NCBI GenBank assembly: GCA_900770285.1
Contig: CAAGJO010000003.1
Location: forward strand, 1-64,000
Source of the DNA: Oscillospiraceae bacterium
GTDB taxonomy: Bacteria > Bacillota > Clostridia > Oscillospirales > Ruminococcaceae
Direction: 5' to 3'
DNA length: 64,000 bases
Below, in pieces: positions 22,484-30,466 of the stretch. Each line of letters begins with the position of its first letter. The first letter of the stretch is position 1. A program made the translations under genes and the position numbers. Under the pieces are notes generated by a model, which saw nothing but the letters and a program-made list of their open reading frames with translations, had not been told where the DNA came from and ran no database searches.

Positions 22484-25126
22484 CTAGGACTTAATTTTGT
22501 TAAAAATTCCTGCCAGAAGAGGAACAGCAAACGAACATACCAGAGAAATCAACCATACTGAAAAACTTGGATGGCAAAGTGCGAAAACGCCGCTGAAAAT
22601 CGGTACATAAATGCACAATAACAAACAAATTACGGATATGAGTACTGAAAACAGTAAAAATGGATTTGAGAGAGGATTAATTGAAAATAATGATTTTTCT
22701 TCGCTTTTGCACTCAAAAACGTGAATAAGCTGTGATATAATCAGTGTTATGAGTGCACCTGTCCGGCACATTTCAAGGCTATGACCCGATTTTAGTAAAA
22801 TCGTAAAGCAGCCAAGAGTGCAAAGACCAATTAAGATTCCCCGCATAATAATTCTGTTGAGCAAACCGCCGCTGAAAAAGCTGTCGCTTTCTTTTCTCGG
22901 CGGTTTTTTCATTACGCTTTTTTCGCTGGGCTCAAGCCCTAATGCTACCGCAGGCAAACCGTCTGTTACAAGATTTACAAGCAAAATCTGTGAGGGAATC
23001 AGGACCATAGGCAGTCCCATTATTATTCCTCCAAACATGGTTAGAACCTCACCGATGTTGCAGGAAATCAGATATCTTACAAATTTGCGTATGTTCTGAT
23101 ATATTGTTCTTCCTTCTCGTACAGCTGAAACAAGAGTGGCAAAATTATCGTCTAATAGTATTACGTCGGCAGCTTGCTTTGTAACGTCGGTGCCTGAAAT
23201 ACCCATTGATACGCCTATTGACGCTTCTTTAATTGCAGGGGCATCGTTTACGCCGTCTCCTGTCATGGCACATATTTTGCCTTTTGATTTAAAAGCTTTT
23301 ATTATTCTCAGTTTATGCGCGGGAGTTACTCGTGCATAAACGCTGATTTTATCAAGAGAATCTGTCAGCTGTCGGTCGCTCATTTTGTCCAGTTCTTTGC
23401 CTGTTATAGCAATTTCTCCGTCATGTAAAATGCCCACTTCTTTTGCAATAGCACAGGCTGTGAGTTTGTGGTCACCTGTTATCATAACTGGTTTTATGCC
23501 TGCACGCCTGCATTCAGATACAGCTTTTTTAGCTTCAGGACGGGGTGGGTCACTGATTCCGATTAGTCCAAGAAAAGTGACTTTTCCGTCATTTTCTTGT
23601 GAAAAGCCAAGAACACGCAAGCCTTTGTCAGCCATTTCAGCACATTTTAATGTAACGGCTGTTTTTTCTGCAATAGTAAGTTTGATTTGTTCACCTGTTT
23701 TGGATAAAGTGTATTGACATTCAGCTAAAATAACATCAGCTGCACCTTTTTTGTATATCAAAAGTTTTCCATTGGCATCTGAACAAGTCACTGACATAAA
23801 TCGCTTTTCACTTTCAAAAGGAATCTCATCAATTCTTTTTAAACCAAGGCTGTCGGTTTCTAAACCGCTGATTTTTACTGCTGAGAGTAATGCGGTTTCG
23901 GTCGGGTCACCTGAAAATTTGTATCTGGAGTTGCTTCCGTGACGGTTTCGCAGAATGCTTGGAGAAGACTGCTCAACTTTTGCATTGTTGCAAATACCTG
24001 CACAGGACATAAGCTGATTAAGCTGATAGCTGTTATGAGCCATAACACATTTTCCCTCAGCGTTGACAAAACAGTTTTCTGAATATTTTATGTTTTCTCC
24101 TGAGAGATAAATTTCTGTAACAGACATTTTGTTCATTGTCAGTGTGCCTGTTTTGTCAGTGCAGATAACTGATGCACAGCCAAGTGTTTCCACTGAATGA
24201 AGTTTATGTACAAGGGCATTTCGTTTCAGCATTTTTCTAACTGCCATTGCAAGAGCTATTGTAACTGTTGCGGGAAGTCCTTCAGGAATAGCGGCAATAG
24301 CAATAGTTATGCCCGTCATAAACATATCGAAAATAGGCTCTCCCCTGATGACACCTGCAATGAAAACTAATATGCATACGCCGATACAAATAAATGCAAG
24401 AGCTTTTCCAAGTTCGGCAAGTTTTATTTGCAGAGGAGTACGGTCGTCATCAATGGATTCCAGCATTTTTGAAACCTTGCCCATTTGTGTTCTCTGTCCT
24501 GTGGTAACAGCCTCAATTCTTGCTTTGCCTTTTGTTACAACTGTTCCCATATATGCCATGTATGGCAGGTTTAAGCTTGAAAATTCAACCTCTGTTGTTC
24601 TTGCAATCTTGTTTACCGGTTCTGCTTCACCTGTTAAAATAGATTCATCACATGAAAGGTTTTTGCAGGCTATTATGTATCCGTCGCAGGATATACGGCT
24701 ACCGGATTCGACTTCTATAACATCTCCCGGAACTATTTGAGATGCAGAAATTGTAATCAGCTTGTTATTGCGGTAAACTTTTGCGGTGGGTGCGGTCATC
24801 TCTTCGAGTTTTTCCAGGGTTTTTTCACATCTGTATTCCTGTATGAAACCCAGAGCAGCATTTAATACAACTATTATCATAATCGGAATTGCGTCAGCAT
24901 ATTCCCCCATAAGTACTGAAATAACCATTGCTATAAGCAGTATCAGTACCATTATGTCATGAAATTGTCCTGCAAAAATTTTCAAAGCATTCTTTTTCTT
25001 TTTAGCAGTAATTTTGTTTTCTCCGGTGATTTTTAAAAGCCTTGCAGCTTCATCAGATGACAGACCAATGTTTTCAGTTATTTGTTTTTCATTGGTATGC
25101 AGATCTGCCGATAGTACATCAAGCAT
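22484..25126 (-). CDS. P-type cation ATPase, Ca2+ (type IIA/IIB) subfamily
   Basis: This 880-residue pump exports Ca2+ or a related cation across the membrane. It has an N-terminal cation ATPase domain (ENIGLSSDEAARLLKITGEN), actuator loop LTGEAEPV, the PEGL motif in AIAAIPEGLPATVTIALA, phosphorylation site ICTDKTGTLTMNKM, KGAADVIL in the nucleotide domain and MTGDGVNDAPAIKEA in the hinge. About ten transmembrane helices are visible, the last six after residue 660. PEGLP with an Asn/Asp-containing M6 segment (LLVNLVTDGLPAVALG) supports Ca2+ transport. AAAGGAG stands before the ATG. It is monocistronic. Confidence 0.9.
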   Translation of the reverse strand: MLDVLSADLHTNEKQITENIGLSSDEAARLLKITGENKITAKKKKNALKIFAGQFHDIMVLILLIAMVISVLMGEYADAIPIMIIVVLNAALGFIQEYRCEKTLEKLEEMTAPTAKVYRNNKLITISASQIVPGDVIEVESGSRISCDGYIIACKNLSCDESILTGEAEPVNKIARTTEVEFSSLNLPYMAYMGTVVTKGKARIEAVTTGQRTQMGKVSKMLESIDDDRTPLQIKLAELGKALAFICIGVCILVFIAGVIRGEPIFDMFMTGITIAIAAIPEGLPATVTIALAMAVRKMLKRNALVHKLHSVETLGCASVICTDKTGTLTMNKMSVTEIYLSGENIKYSENCFVNAEGKCVMAHNSYQLNQLMSCAGICNNAKVEQSSPSILRNRHGSNSRYKFSGDPTETALLSAVKISGLETDSLGLKRIDEIPFESEKRFMSVTCSDANGKLLIYKKGAADVILAECQYTLSKTGEQIKLTIAEKTAVTLKCAEMADKGLRVLGFSQENDGKVTFLGLIGISDPPRPEAKKAVSECRRAGIKPVMITGDHKLTACAIAKEVGILHDGEIAITGKELDKMSDRQLTDSLDKISVYARVTPAHKLRIIKAFKSKGKICAMTGDGVNDAPAIKEASIGVSMGISGTDVTKQAADVILLDDNFATLVSAVREGRTIYQNIRKFVRYLISCNIGEVLTMFGGIIMGLPMVLIPSQILLVNLVTDGLPAVALGLEPSEKSVMKKPPRKESDSFFSGGLLNRIIMRGILIGLCTLGCFTILLKSGHSLEMCRTGALITLIISQLIHVFECKSEEKSLFSINPLSNPFLLFSVLISVICLLLCIYVPIFSGVFALCHPSFSVWLISLVCSFAVPLLAGIFNKIKS

Positions 25127-25276
25127 ATCCTTTCTCCTTTCAATTTCATAGATTTAATACTTCTCTGACTATATTTTATTCATAATAGTTCTAAAAAATA
25201 ACCAAGCTATCAGTAATGTTAAATGTTACTAATGATTAAATAGAATGAACAAAATGTTAAGAATTTGTGCAAACTG

Positions 25277-25304
25277 TTGAATTTATAGCTAAAAGTGTTA
25301 TAAT
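25277..25304 (+). promoter_or_regulatory. promoter of ptsI
   Basis: TTGAAT (25277-25282) and TATAAT (25299-25304), 16 bases apart, in the divergent gap between the Ca2+-ATPase gene and ptsI. Confidence 0.65.
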
Positions 25305-25370
25305 ATAATTAAGAGAAGTATACATTAAAAAAGTATATGTTAATATTCTGTATTAAAAGAGGTGAACGAA

Positions 25371-27035
25371 ATGATTAAGTTAAAAGGAATACCTATTTTT
25401 TATGGAATAGCAAAAGCCAAACTTTCCTGTTATAAGCATAACGAAGCAGCTGTTGAAAAGCGGATTATCGATAATCCGCAGGCAGAGTTGGCAAAATATG
25501 AATCTGCTAAGCTTAGAACGATTAAGGAATTGAATGAGCTTTATGAGAAATCTCTGAAAATTTTAACTGAGAATGAAGCTGACATTTTTCTTATTCAGCA
25601 GATGATTTTAAATGACTATTTCTTTGATTCATCCATGCAGCAGCTTATCCTCGAAAAAAATTTTAATGCTGAATATGCGGTGGTAAAAACAGCTGCAAAA
25701 TCATCACAGATGCTTTCAAACATCAGTTCGGACTACATAAAAGCAAGGTCGGCGGATATTAAAGACGCCTGTGACAGATTGCTGAAAAACCTGCTTTCTC
25801 TTTCGGACACAGATTTTAAGATGACCGAAAAATGCATATTGTACGCTGATTATTTCATGCCTTCGGAAATTATAAATATTGATAAGAACAAGGTTCTTGG
25901 ACTATGCACAAAATTCAGTTCCAAAAATTCTCATACAGCAATTTTAGCACGCAATATGAATATACCATCTGTTATGGGGTTAAAAGGGGAGTGTATTGAT
26001 AATTTTGACGGACATACAGCCATTATAGACGGCTACGACGGCAACTTATATATTGACCCTGATGAAGCAACGGTCAAACAGATGAAAAATAAAGAGGAAC
26101 AGGAGCAGTTCAAACGTGGTCTGTTAAGACAGTTTATCGGCAGACGCAGTGTGACTCTTGACAGAACCAAAGTTAATGTTTACGCTAATATAAGCAGCAT
26201 TGAAGATTTAGATGCTGTCATAAAAAATGACGGTGAGGGTATAGGTCTTTTCAGAAGCGAGTTTATATATTGCAGTGCTGAGAATATGCCTGATGAAGAG
26301 TATCAGTATTATTGTTATTCCCAGGCAGCAAAAGCTATGAAAGGTAAAAGAGTTGTAATCCGTACTATTGATATCGGAGCTGATAAAAATGTCAGCTATC
26401 TGAATATGCCGAAAGAAGAAAATCCTGCGCTAGGATTGCGTGCAATAAGGTTGTGCCTTGAACGTCCGAATATGTTAAAAACCCAGCTGAAAGCACTTTA
26501 TCGTGCCGCAGTTTTTGGAAATCTTGCAATTATGCTGCCGATGATCGTAGATGTTACGGAAATATATGAAGTAAAAAAAATAGCCGAACAGGCTAAGCAG
26601 GAATTGCGTGACGAAGGCAAAGAGTTCAAAGAAAATGTTGAAATGGGTATAATGATTGAAACCCCTGCCGCTGTTATGCTCAGCGACATACTGGCTAAAG
26701 AGGTTGATTTTTTCAGTATTGGAACAAATGACCTGGAGCAGTATACTTTGGCTATAGACAGACAGAATACAAATGTGGAAAAATATTGCAAACCTCATCA
26801 TCTTGCTATACTGCGAATGGTAAAAATAGTTTGCGAGAATGCAAAAAAATATCATAAAAATGTTTGTATATGCGGTGAACTTGGGGCAGATTTAAAGCTT
26901 ACTGAAGCTTTTATAGCCTTGGGAGTTAATTCTTTCTCAGTTAATTCTACATATATTTTGCCTTTGCGTAAGAAAATACGCTCTCTTAATGTATCGGACA
27001 AAAAGAAAATTCTCAAAAAGTATAATGTTATATGA
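25371..27035 (+). CDS. ptsI: phosphoenolpyruvate-protein phosphotransferase (PTS enzyme I)
   Basis: Enzyme I takes phosphate from PEP to an active-site His and passes it to HPr for sugar uptake. I use the ATG at 25371 after AGAGGTG rather than the GTG nine bases earlier. The 554 residues match EI. The active His lies near residue 187 in SSKNSHTAILARNMNIPSVM, a departure from the usual GGxTSH lead-in. The C-terminal PEP-binding barrel has FRSEFIY, MLPMIVDV, MIETPAAVML, FSIGTNDLEQYTLAIDR and ICGELGAD with the catalytic Cys. No HPr or sugar permease gene is nearby, so it stands alone. Confidence 0.92.
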   Translation: MIKLKGIPIFYGIAKAKLSCYKHNEAAVEKRIIDNPQAELAKYESAKLRTIKELNELYEKSLKILTENEADIFLIQQMILNDYFFDSSMQQLILEKNFNAEYAVVKTAAKSSQMLSNISSDYIKARSADIKDACDRLLKNLLSLSDTDFKMTEKCILYADYFMPSEIINIDKNKVLGLCTKFSSKNSHTAILARNMNIPSVMGLKGECIDNFDGHTAIIDGYDGNLYIDPDEATVKQMKNKEEQEQFKRGLLRQFIGRRSVTLDRTKVNVYANISSIEDLDAVIKNDGEGIGLFRSEFIYCSAENMPDEEYQYYCYSQAAKAMKGKRVVIRTIDIGADKNVSYLNMPKEENPALGLRAIRLCLERPNMLKTQLKALYRAAVFGNLAIMLPMIVDVTEIYEVKKIAEQAKQELRDEGKEFKENVEMGIMIETPAAVMLSDILAKEVDFFSIGTNDLEQYTLAIDRQNTNVEKYCKPHHLAILRMVKIVCENAKKYHKNVCICGELGADLKLTEAFIALGVNSFSVNSTYILPLRKKIRSLNVSDKKKILKKYNVI

Positions 27036-27084
27036 AAATCCGTTTGTGCGGTTGTTATAATCTTGAATATTTTGGTTTTGGTAC

Positions 27085-27113
27085 TTGCAAATCATTGATG
27101 AATAGTGTATAAT
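27085..27113 (+). promoter_or_regulatory. promoter of asnB
   Basis: TTGCAA (27085-27090) and TATAAT (27108-27113) with a 17-base spacer. Confidence 0.75.
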
Positions 27114-27161
27114 TAATTGTATATTATCCAGATTTAATCTGCGGGAAATGAGGCTTATGAT

Positions 27162-29018
27162 ATGTGTGGATTTGTAGGATTTACTAATAAAATAAATGAC
27201 GCATCAATAGTCATTGAAAAGATGATGGACAGAATAAAACATCGTGGACCTGACTCTGACGGAAAATATGTTGATGAACAGGTTGCAATGGGATTCAGAC
27301 GTCTTTCAATTATAGACCTTTCCGACAAGGGAAGCCAGCCAATATTCAATGAGGATAAATCAATAGTTATTACTTTCAATGGCGAGATATATAATTATCA
27401 GGATTTGAGAAAAGAACTGCTTGAACTGGGTCATAGCTTTTATACACAAACAGATACCGAAGTCTTGGTGCATGGCTATGAACAGTGGGGAAAAGAGATC
27501 CTCTCAAAACTCAGAGGAATGTTTGCTTTTGTGATTTATGACAAAAAGAGCGGAGAAATTTTCGGCGCCAGAGATTTCTTTGGCATTAAACCGCTTTATT
27601 ATGCAAAAATGAGCGAAACATTAATGTGGGGCTCTGAAATAAAGAGTTTTCTTGATCACCCTGATTTCAAAAAGGAACTTAATACAGCAGCTTTGGAATC
27701 ATATCTGTCATTTCAGTATTCAGTTACCAATGAAACATTCTTCAAAAATGTTTATAAGCTTCCGCCGGCTCATTACTTTACATACAAAGACGGAAAGATG
27801 ACAGTTGAACGTTATTGGGACGTTGAATTTACCCCTGATGACGGGCCTTCTCTTGAACAATGGGTAGATAAAATTACCGACACATTCAAAAATTCAGTAG
27901 AGGCTCATAAAATTGCCGATGTTGAAGTAGGTTCATTCCTTTCCAGCGGTGTAGATTCCAGCTATGTCGCAGCAGTGGCAAATGTTGATAAAACATTTAC
28001 TGTTGGTTTCGGTGAGGATGAAAAATATAATGAAATAGGTTATGCCAAGGAATTTTCCAAGTATATTCATAAGGAAAACATTTCAAAGGTGGTAACTCCT
28101 GAGGACTACTGGGGTAATTTTGCAAAAATCCAGTATCACATGGATGAACCTTTGGCTGACCCTGCGGCAGTTGCACTTTTCTTTGTTTGCCAGATTGCGT
28201 CCGAAAAGGTTAAGGTAGTGCTTAGCGGCGAGGGAGCTGATGAAATTTTCGGAGGGTATAATATTTATCATAATCCTGCGGATATGGCGTCATATAATAA
28301 AATTCCTAAGCCTATCAGAAAAGCTGTTGGTGCTGTAGCACAGCATTTGCCCCATAAGCATGGAATAAACTTCCTTATCAGAGGCTCACAGGATCTACAG
28401 GAAAGATTTATAGGCAATGCATATATCTTTACTGAAAAGGAACGTAAGAACATATTGAAAATTAAAACAGATGCACTAAGTCCTATGGCTATTACCAAAC
28501 CTTTTTATGATAAGTGTAAGAACAACGATGAAGTTACACAAATGCAGTATCTTGATTTGCACCTTTGGATGGCAGGGGACATATTGCTTAAAGCGGATAA
28601 AATGAGTATGGCGCATTCTCTTGAACTTCGTGTTCCGTTCCTGGATAAAGAAGTTATGGCTTTGGCAGAGAATATTCCTACAAAGGATCGTGTAACTCCT
28701 GAAAATACCAAGTATGCAATGAGACTGGCAGCCCTCAGAGCCTGCCCTCCTCAGACAGCTAATAAGAAAAAGCTTGGTTTTCCTGTACCTATTCGTGTAT
28801 GGCTTAAAGAAGATAAGTATTACAATCTTGTTAAAGATAAGTTTACATCATCAGCATCAGCACAGTTCTTCAATACAGAGGAGCTTGTAAAGCTGCTTGA
28901 CGAACACCGTGCAGGACATTATGATTATTCGAGAAAGATTTGGACAGTATTCACATTTCTCGTTTGGTATGATGTGTATTTTGGTGAAAATCCAAAAGCT
29001 GAATCTATTTTAAAATAA
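27162..29018 (+). CDS. asnB: asparagine synthase (glutamine-hydrolysing)
   Basis: It makes free asparagine from aspartate, glutamine and ATP. Cys2 of MCGFVGFTNK is the glutaminase nucleophile once Met is removed, with RRLSIIDLS and FNGEIYNYQ in the N-terminal Ntn domain. The synthetase domain has the PP-loop in SFLSSGVDSSYVAAV near residue 263, LSGEGADEIFGGYNIY, and LELRVPFLDKEV. The 618 residues are typical. It stands alone with its own promoter and a shared terminator. Because the cell also seems to have a GatCAB/AspRS route to Asn-tRNA(Asn), free asparagine need not be used for charging. Confidence 0.95.
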   Translation: MCGFVGFTNKINDASIVIEKMMDRIKHRGPDSDGKYVDEQVAMGFRRLSIIDLSDKGSQPIFNEDKSIVITFNGEIYNYQDLRKELLELGHSFYTQTDTEVLVHGYEQWGKEILSKLRGMFAFVIYDKKSGEIFGARDFFGIKPLYYAKMSETLMWGSEIKSFLDHPDFKKELNTAALESYLSFQYSVTNETFFKNVYKLPPAHYFTYKDGKMTVERYWDVEFTPDDGPSLEQWVDKITDTFKNSVEAHKIADVEVGSFLSSGVDSSYVAAVANVDKTFTVGFGEDEKYNEIGYAKEFSKYIHKENISKVVTPEDYWGNFAKIQYHMDEPLADPAAVALFFVCQIASEKVKVVLSGEGADEIFGGYNIYHNPADMASYNKIPKPIRKAVGAVAQHLPHKHGINFLIRGSQDLQERFIGNAYIFTEKERKNILKIKTDALSPMAITKPFYDKCKNNDEVTQMQYLDLHLWMAGDILLKADKMSMAHSLELRVPFLDKEVMALAENIPTKDRVTPENTKYAMRLAALRACPPQTANKKKLGFPVPIRVWLKEDKYYNLVKDKFTSSASAQFFNTEELVKLLDEHRAGHYDYSRKIWTVFTFLVWYDVYFGENPKAESILK

Positions 29019-29027
29019 TGCAAAAAT

Positions 29028-29057
29028 AACGGCAGGGATCAATTTCCCTGCCGTTTA
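29028..29057. terminator. bidirectional terminator between asnB and ruvX
   Basis: A perfect 11-bp stem AACGGCAGGGA / TCCCTGCCGTT (29028-29038 and 29045-29055) lies between convergent genes. It is followed by TTTATATT on the plus strand and by ATTTTTG on the minus strand. Confidence 0.85.
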
Positions 29058-29066
29058 TATTATAGA

Positions 29067-29513
29067 TTATTCTATACTTCCTTTAGCCTGAGATTTTTCT
29101 TTGTTGTGTTTATAGCTAAGATATGATTCAAGTATAATTGTTGCAGCTACAGTGTCTACAACAGCTTTTCTGTTCTTTCCACGCACGTTGGTTTCATTTA
29201 ATATCTGATGTGCAGTTACGGTTGTGGAGCGTTCATCCCACATGGTAACGGGACATTCTACAAGCCCGCTGAGTAAATCTGCAAAGTCCTGACACTTCTG
29301 TGCACGAGGACCAAAAGAACCGTTCATGTTTTTGGGAAGACCAACCACTATTTCTCCAACGTCATATGCTTTTGCTGTATCTGCAATTTTCTGTGCTAAA
29401 ATATCTGCTTTTCTTTCTTCTATAGTTCCTATGGGGGAGGCAAGAAATTCAGTACGGTCAGATACTGCAAGACCCGTTCTTACATCACCATAATCCACCG
29501 CCATTATTTTCAT
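29067..29513 (-). CDS. ruvX: RuvX/YqgF-type Holliday junction resolvase homologue
   Basis: The 148-residue RNase H-fold protein starts MKIMAVDYGDVRTGLAVSD with the first catalytic Asp. It continues with EIVVGLPKNMNGSFGPRAQK (second acidic strand region), MWDERSTTVTA, and a C-terminal VVDTVAATIILESYL with the last Asp. The family is essential and acts on nucleic acids: pre-16S rRNA processing was shown for E. coli YqgF, while resolvase activity was proposed from fold. It is preceded by AAAGGA and its own promoter. Confidence 0.93.
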   Translation of the reverse strand: MKIMAVDYGDVRTGLAVSDRTEFLASPIGTIEERKADILAQKIADTAKAYDVGEIVVGLPKNMNGSFGPRAQKCQDFADLLSGLVECPVTMWDERSTTVTAHQILNETNVRGKNRKAVVDTVAATIILESYLSYKHNKEKSQAKGSIE

Positions 29514-29543
29514 AAAAATCGTCCTTTCGTTTATTATAAATTA

Positions 29544-29572
29544 ATTGTATCATATATTTTCAGCCTTTACAA
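29544..29572 (-). promoter_or_regulatory. promoter of ruvX
   Basis: TTGTAA (29567-29572) and TACAAT (29544-29549), 17 bases apart on the minus strand. Confidence 0.55.
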
Positions 29573-29659
29573 GTACCTTGAAAGTGAATAAACATAAATA
29601 CGCTGCATACAATAATAAAGCTTTGATTGAGTGCATTAGATAAAATGGAGGTCTTTATT

Positions 29660-30310
29660 GTGAATAAGTATGAATGTAAATTGTGCGGAGAAGTTTTTGA
29701 AGTTGAAGTGGGAATTGAACCGGTGTGTCCTAAATGCGGTGCGATAATTGATAATCTCGAGCAGATTGGCGCTCAGAATAAATATGAAGGCACAAGAACC
29801 CTGAAAAATCTGGAGGCTGCCTTTGCAGGTGAATCTCAGGCGAGAAATAAGTATACATTTTTTGCGGCAAAGGCTAAACAAGAAGGTTTTGAACAGATTG
29901 CGGCATTGTTTTTGAAAACTGCTGATAATGAAAAGGAACATGCAGAAATCTGGTTTAAAGAGCTTAACGGTATTGGTGATACTGCTGCAAATCTTGAGTC
30001 AGCTGCTGACGGCGAAAATTATGAATGGACTGATATGTATGAGGAATTTGCTAAAACGGCAGAGGAGGAAGGCTTCAGCGATTTGGCGGCTAAATTCCGC
30101 ATGGTGGCTGATATTGAAAAACAGCATGAGAACCGTTACCGTGCATTGCTGAAGAATGTTGAAACAGCTAAGGTGTTTGAAAAAAGCGAAGTGCAGGTTT
30201 GGGAATGCCGTAACTGTGGACATATTGTTGTCGGTACAAAAGCACCGGATATTTGTCCTGTTTGTGCTCATTCACAGAGCTATTTTGAAATCAAAGAGCA
30301 GAACTATTAA
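29660..30310 (+). CDS. rubrerythrin with rubredoxin-like domains at both ends
   Basis: Rubrerythrins reduce peroxide in anaerobes. I place the start at GTG 29660, eight bases after GGAGG; upstream in-frame codons lack a site. The protein (216 aa) has an N-terminal zinc/iron knuckle CKLCG...CPKCG (residues 6-28), then the ferritin-like di-iron domain (AFAGESQARNKY, DNEKEHAEIW, AEEEGFSDLAAKFRMVADIEKQHE). It ends in a rubredoxin domain CRNCGHIVVG...CPVC. Common rubrerythrin has only the C-terminal rubredoxin; the extra N-terminal one is like that of reverse rubrerythrins. It is transcribed alone and ends at a terminator. Confidence 0.88.
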   Translation: MNKYECKLCGEVFEVEVGIEPVCPKCGAIIDNLEQIGAQNKYEGTRTLKNLEAAFAGESQARNKYTFFAAKAKQEGFEQIAALFLKTADNEKEHAEIWFKELNGIGDTAANLESAADGENYEWTDMYEEFAKTAEEEGFSDLAAKFRMVADIEKQHENRYRALLKNVETAKVFEKSEVQVWECRNCGHIVVGTKAPDICPVCAHSQSYFEIKEQNY

Positions 30311-30324
30311 TTTCATATTTTTAT

Positions 30325-30360
30325 TGACTGTATGCCAACAATTGGGCATACAGTCATTTT
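30325..30360 (+). terminator. terminator of the rubrerythrin gene
   Basis: A perfect 12-bp stem TGACTGTATGCC / GGCATACAGTCA (30325-30336 and 30345-30356) is followed by TTTT. Confidence 0.85.
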
Positions 30361-30392
30361 GTGCAATGTATTTGAAAGAGGTGTTAAAAATG

Positions 30393-30421
30393 TTGATTTT
30401 TTTGGGGAAAAGTATTATAAT
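30393..30421 (+). promoter_or_regulatory. promoter of the Fn3/transglutaminase gene
   Basis: TTGATT (30393-30398) and TATAAT (30416-30421), 17 bases apart, 46 bases before the start codon. Confidence 0.7.
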
Positions 30422-30466
30422 AAAAAAAGATGTTATATTATCTTTTGAAAAGGATTTAAATTATAT

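Noticed and set aside
24309..24740. Plus-strand frames within the Ca2+-ATPase gene
   Set aside because: They are complementary-strand shadows of a conserved P-type ATPase; no start signal or known family.
25205..25235. Palindromic operator upstream of the Ca2+-ATPase (AGTAA...TTACT)
   Set aside because: Only five bases per arm match in AT-rich DNA; it is too weak to support.
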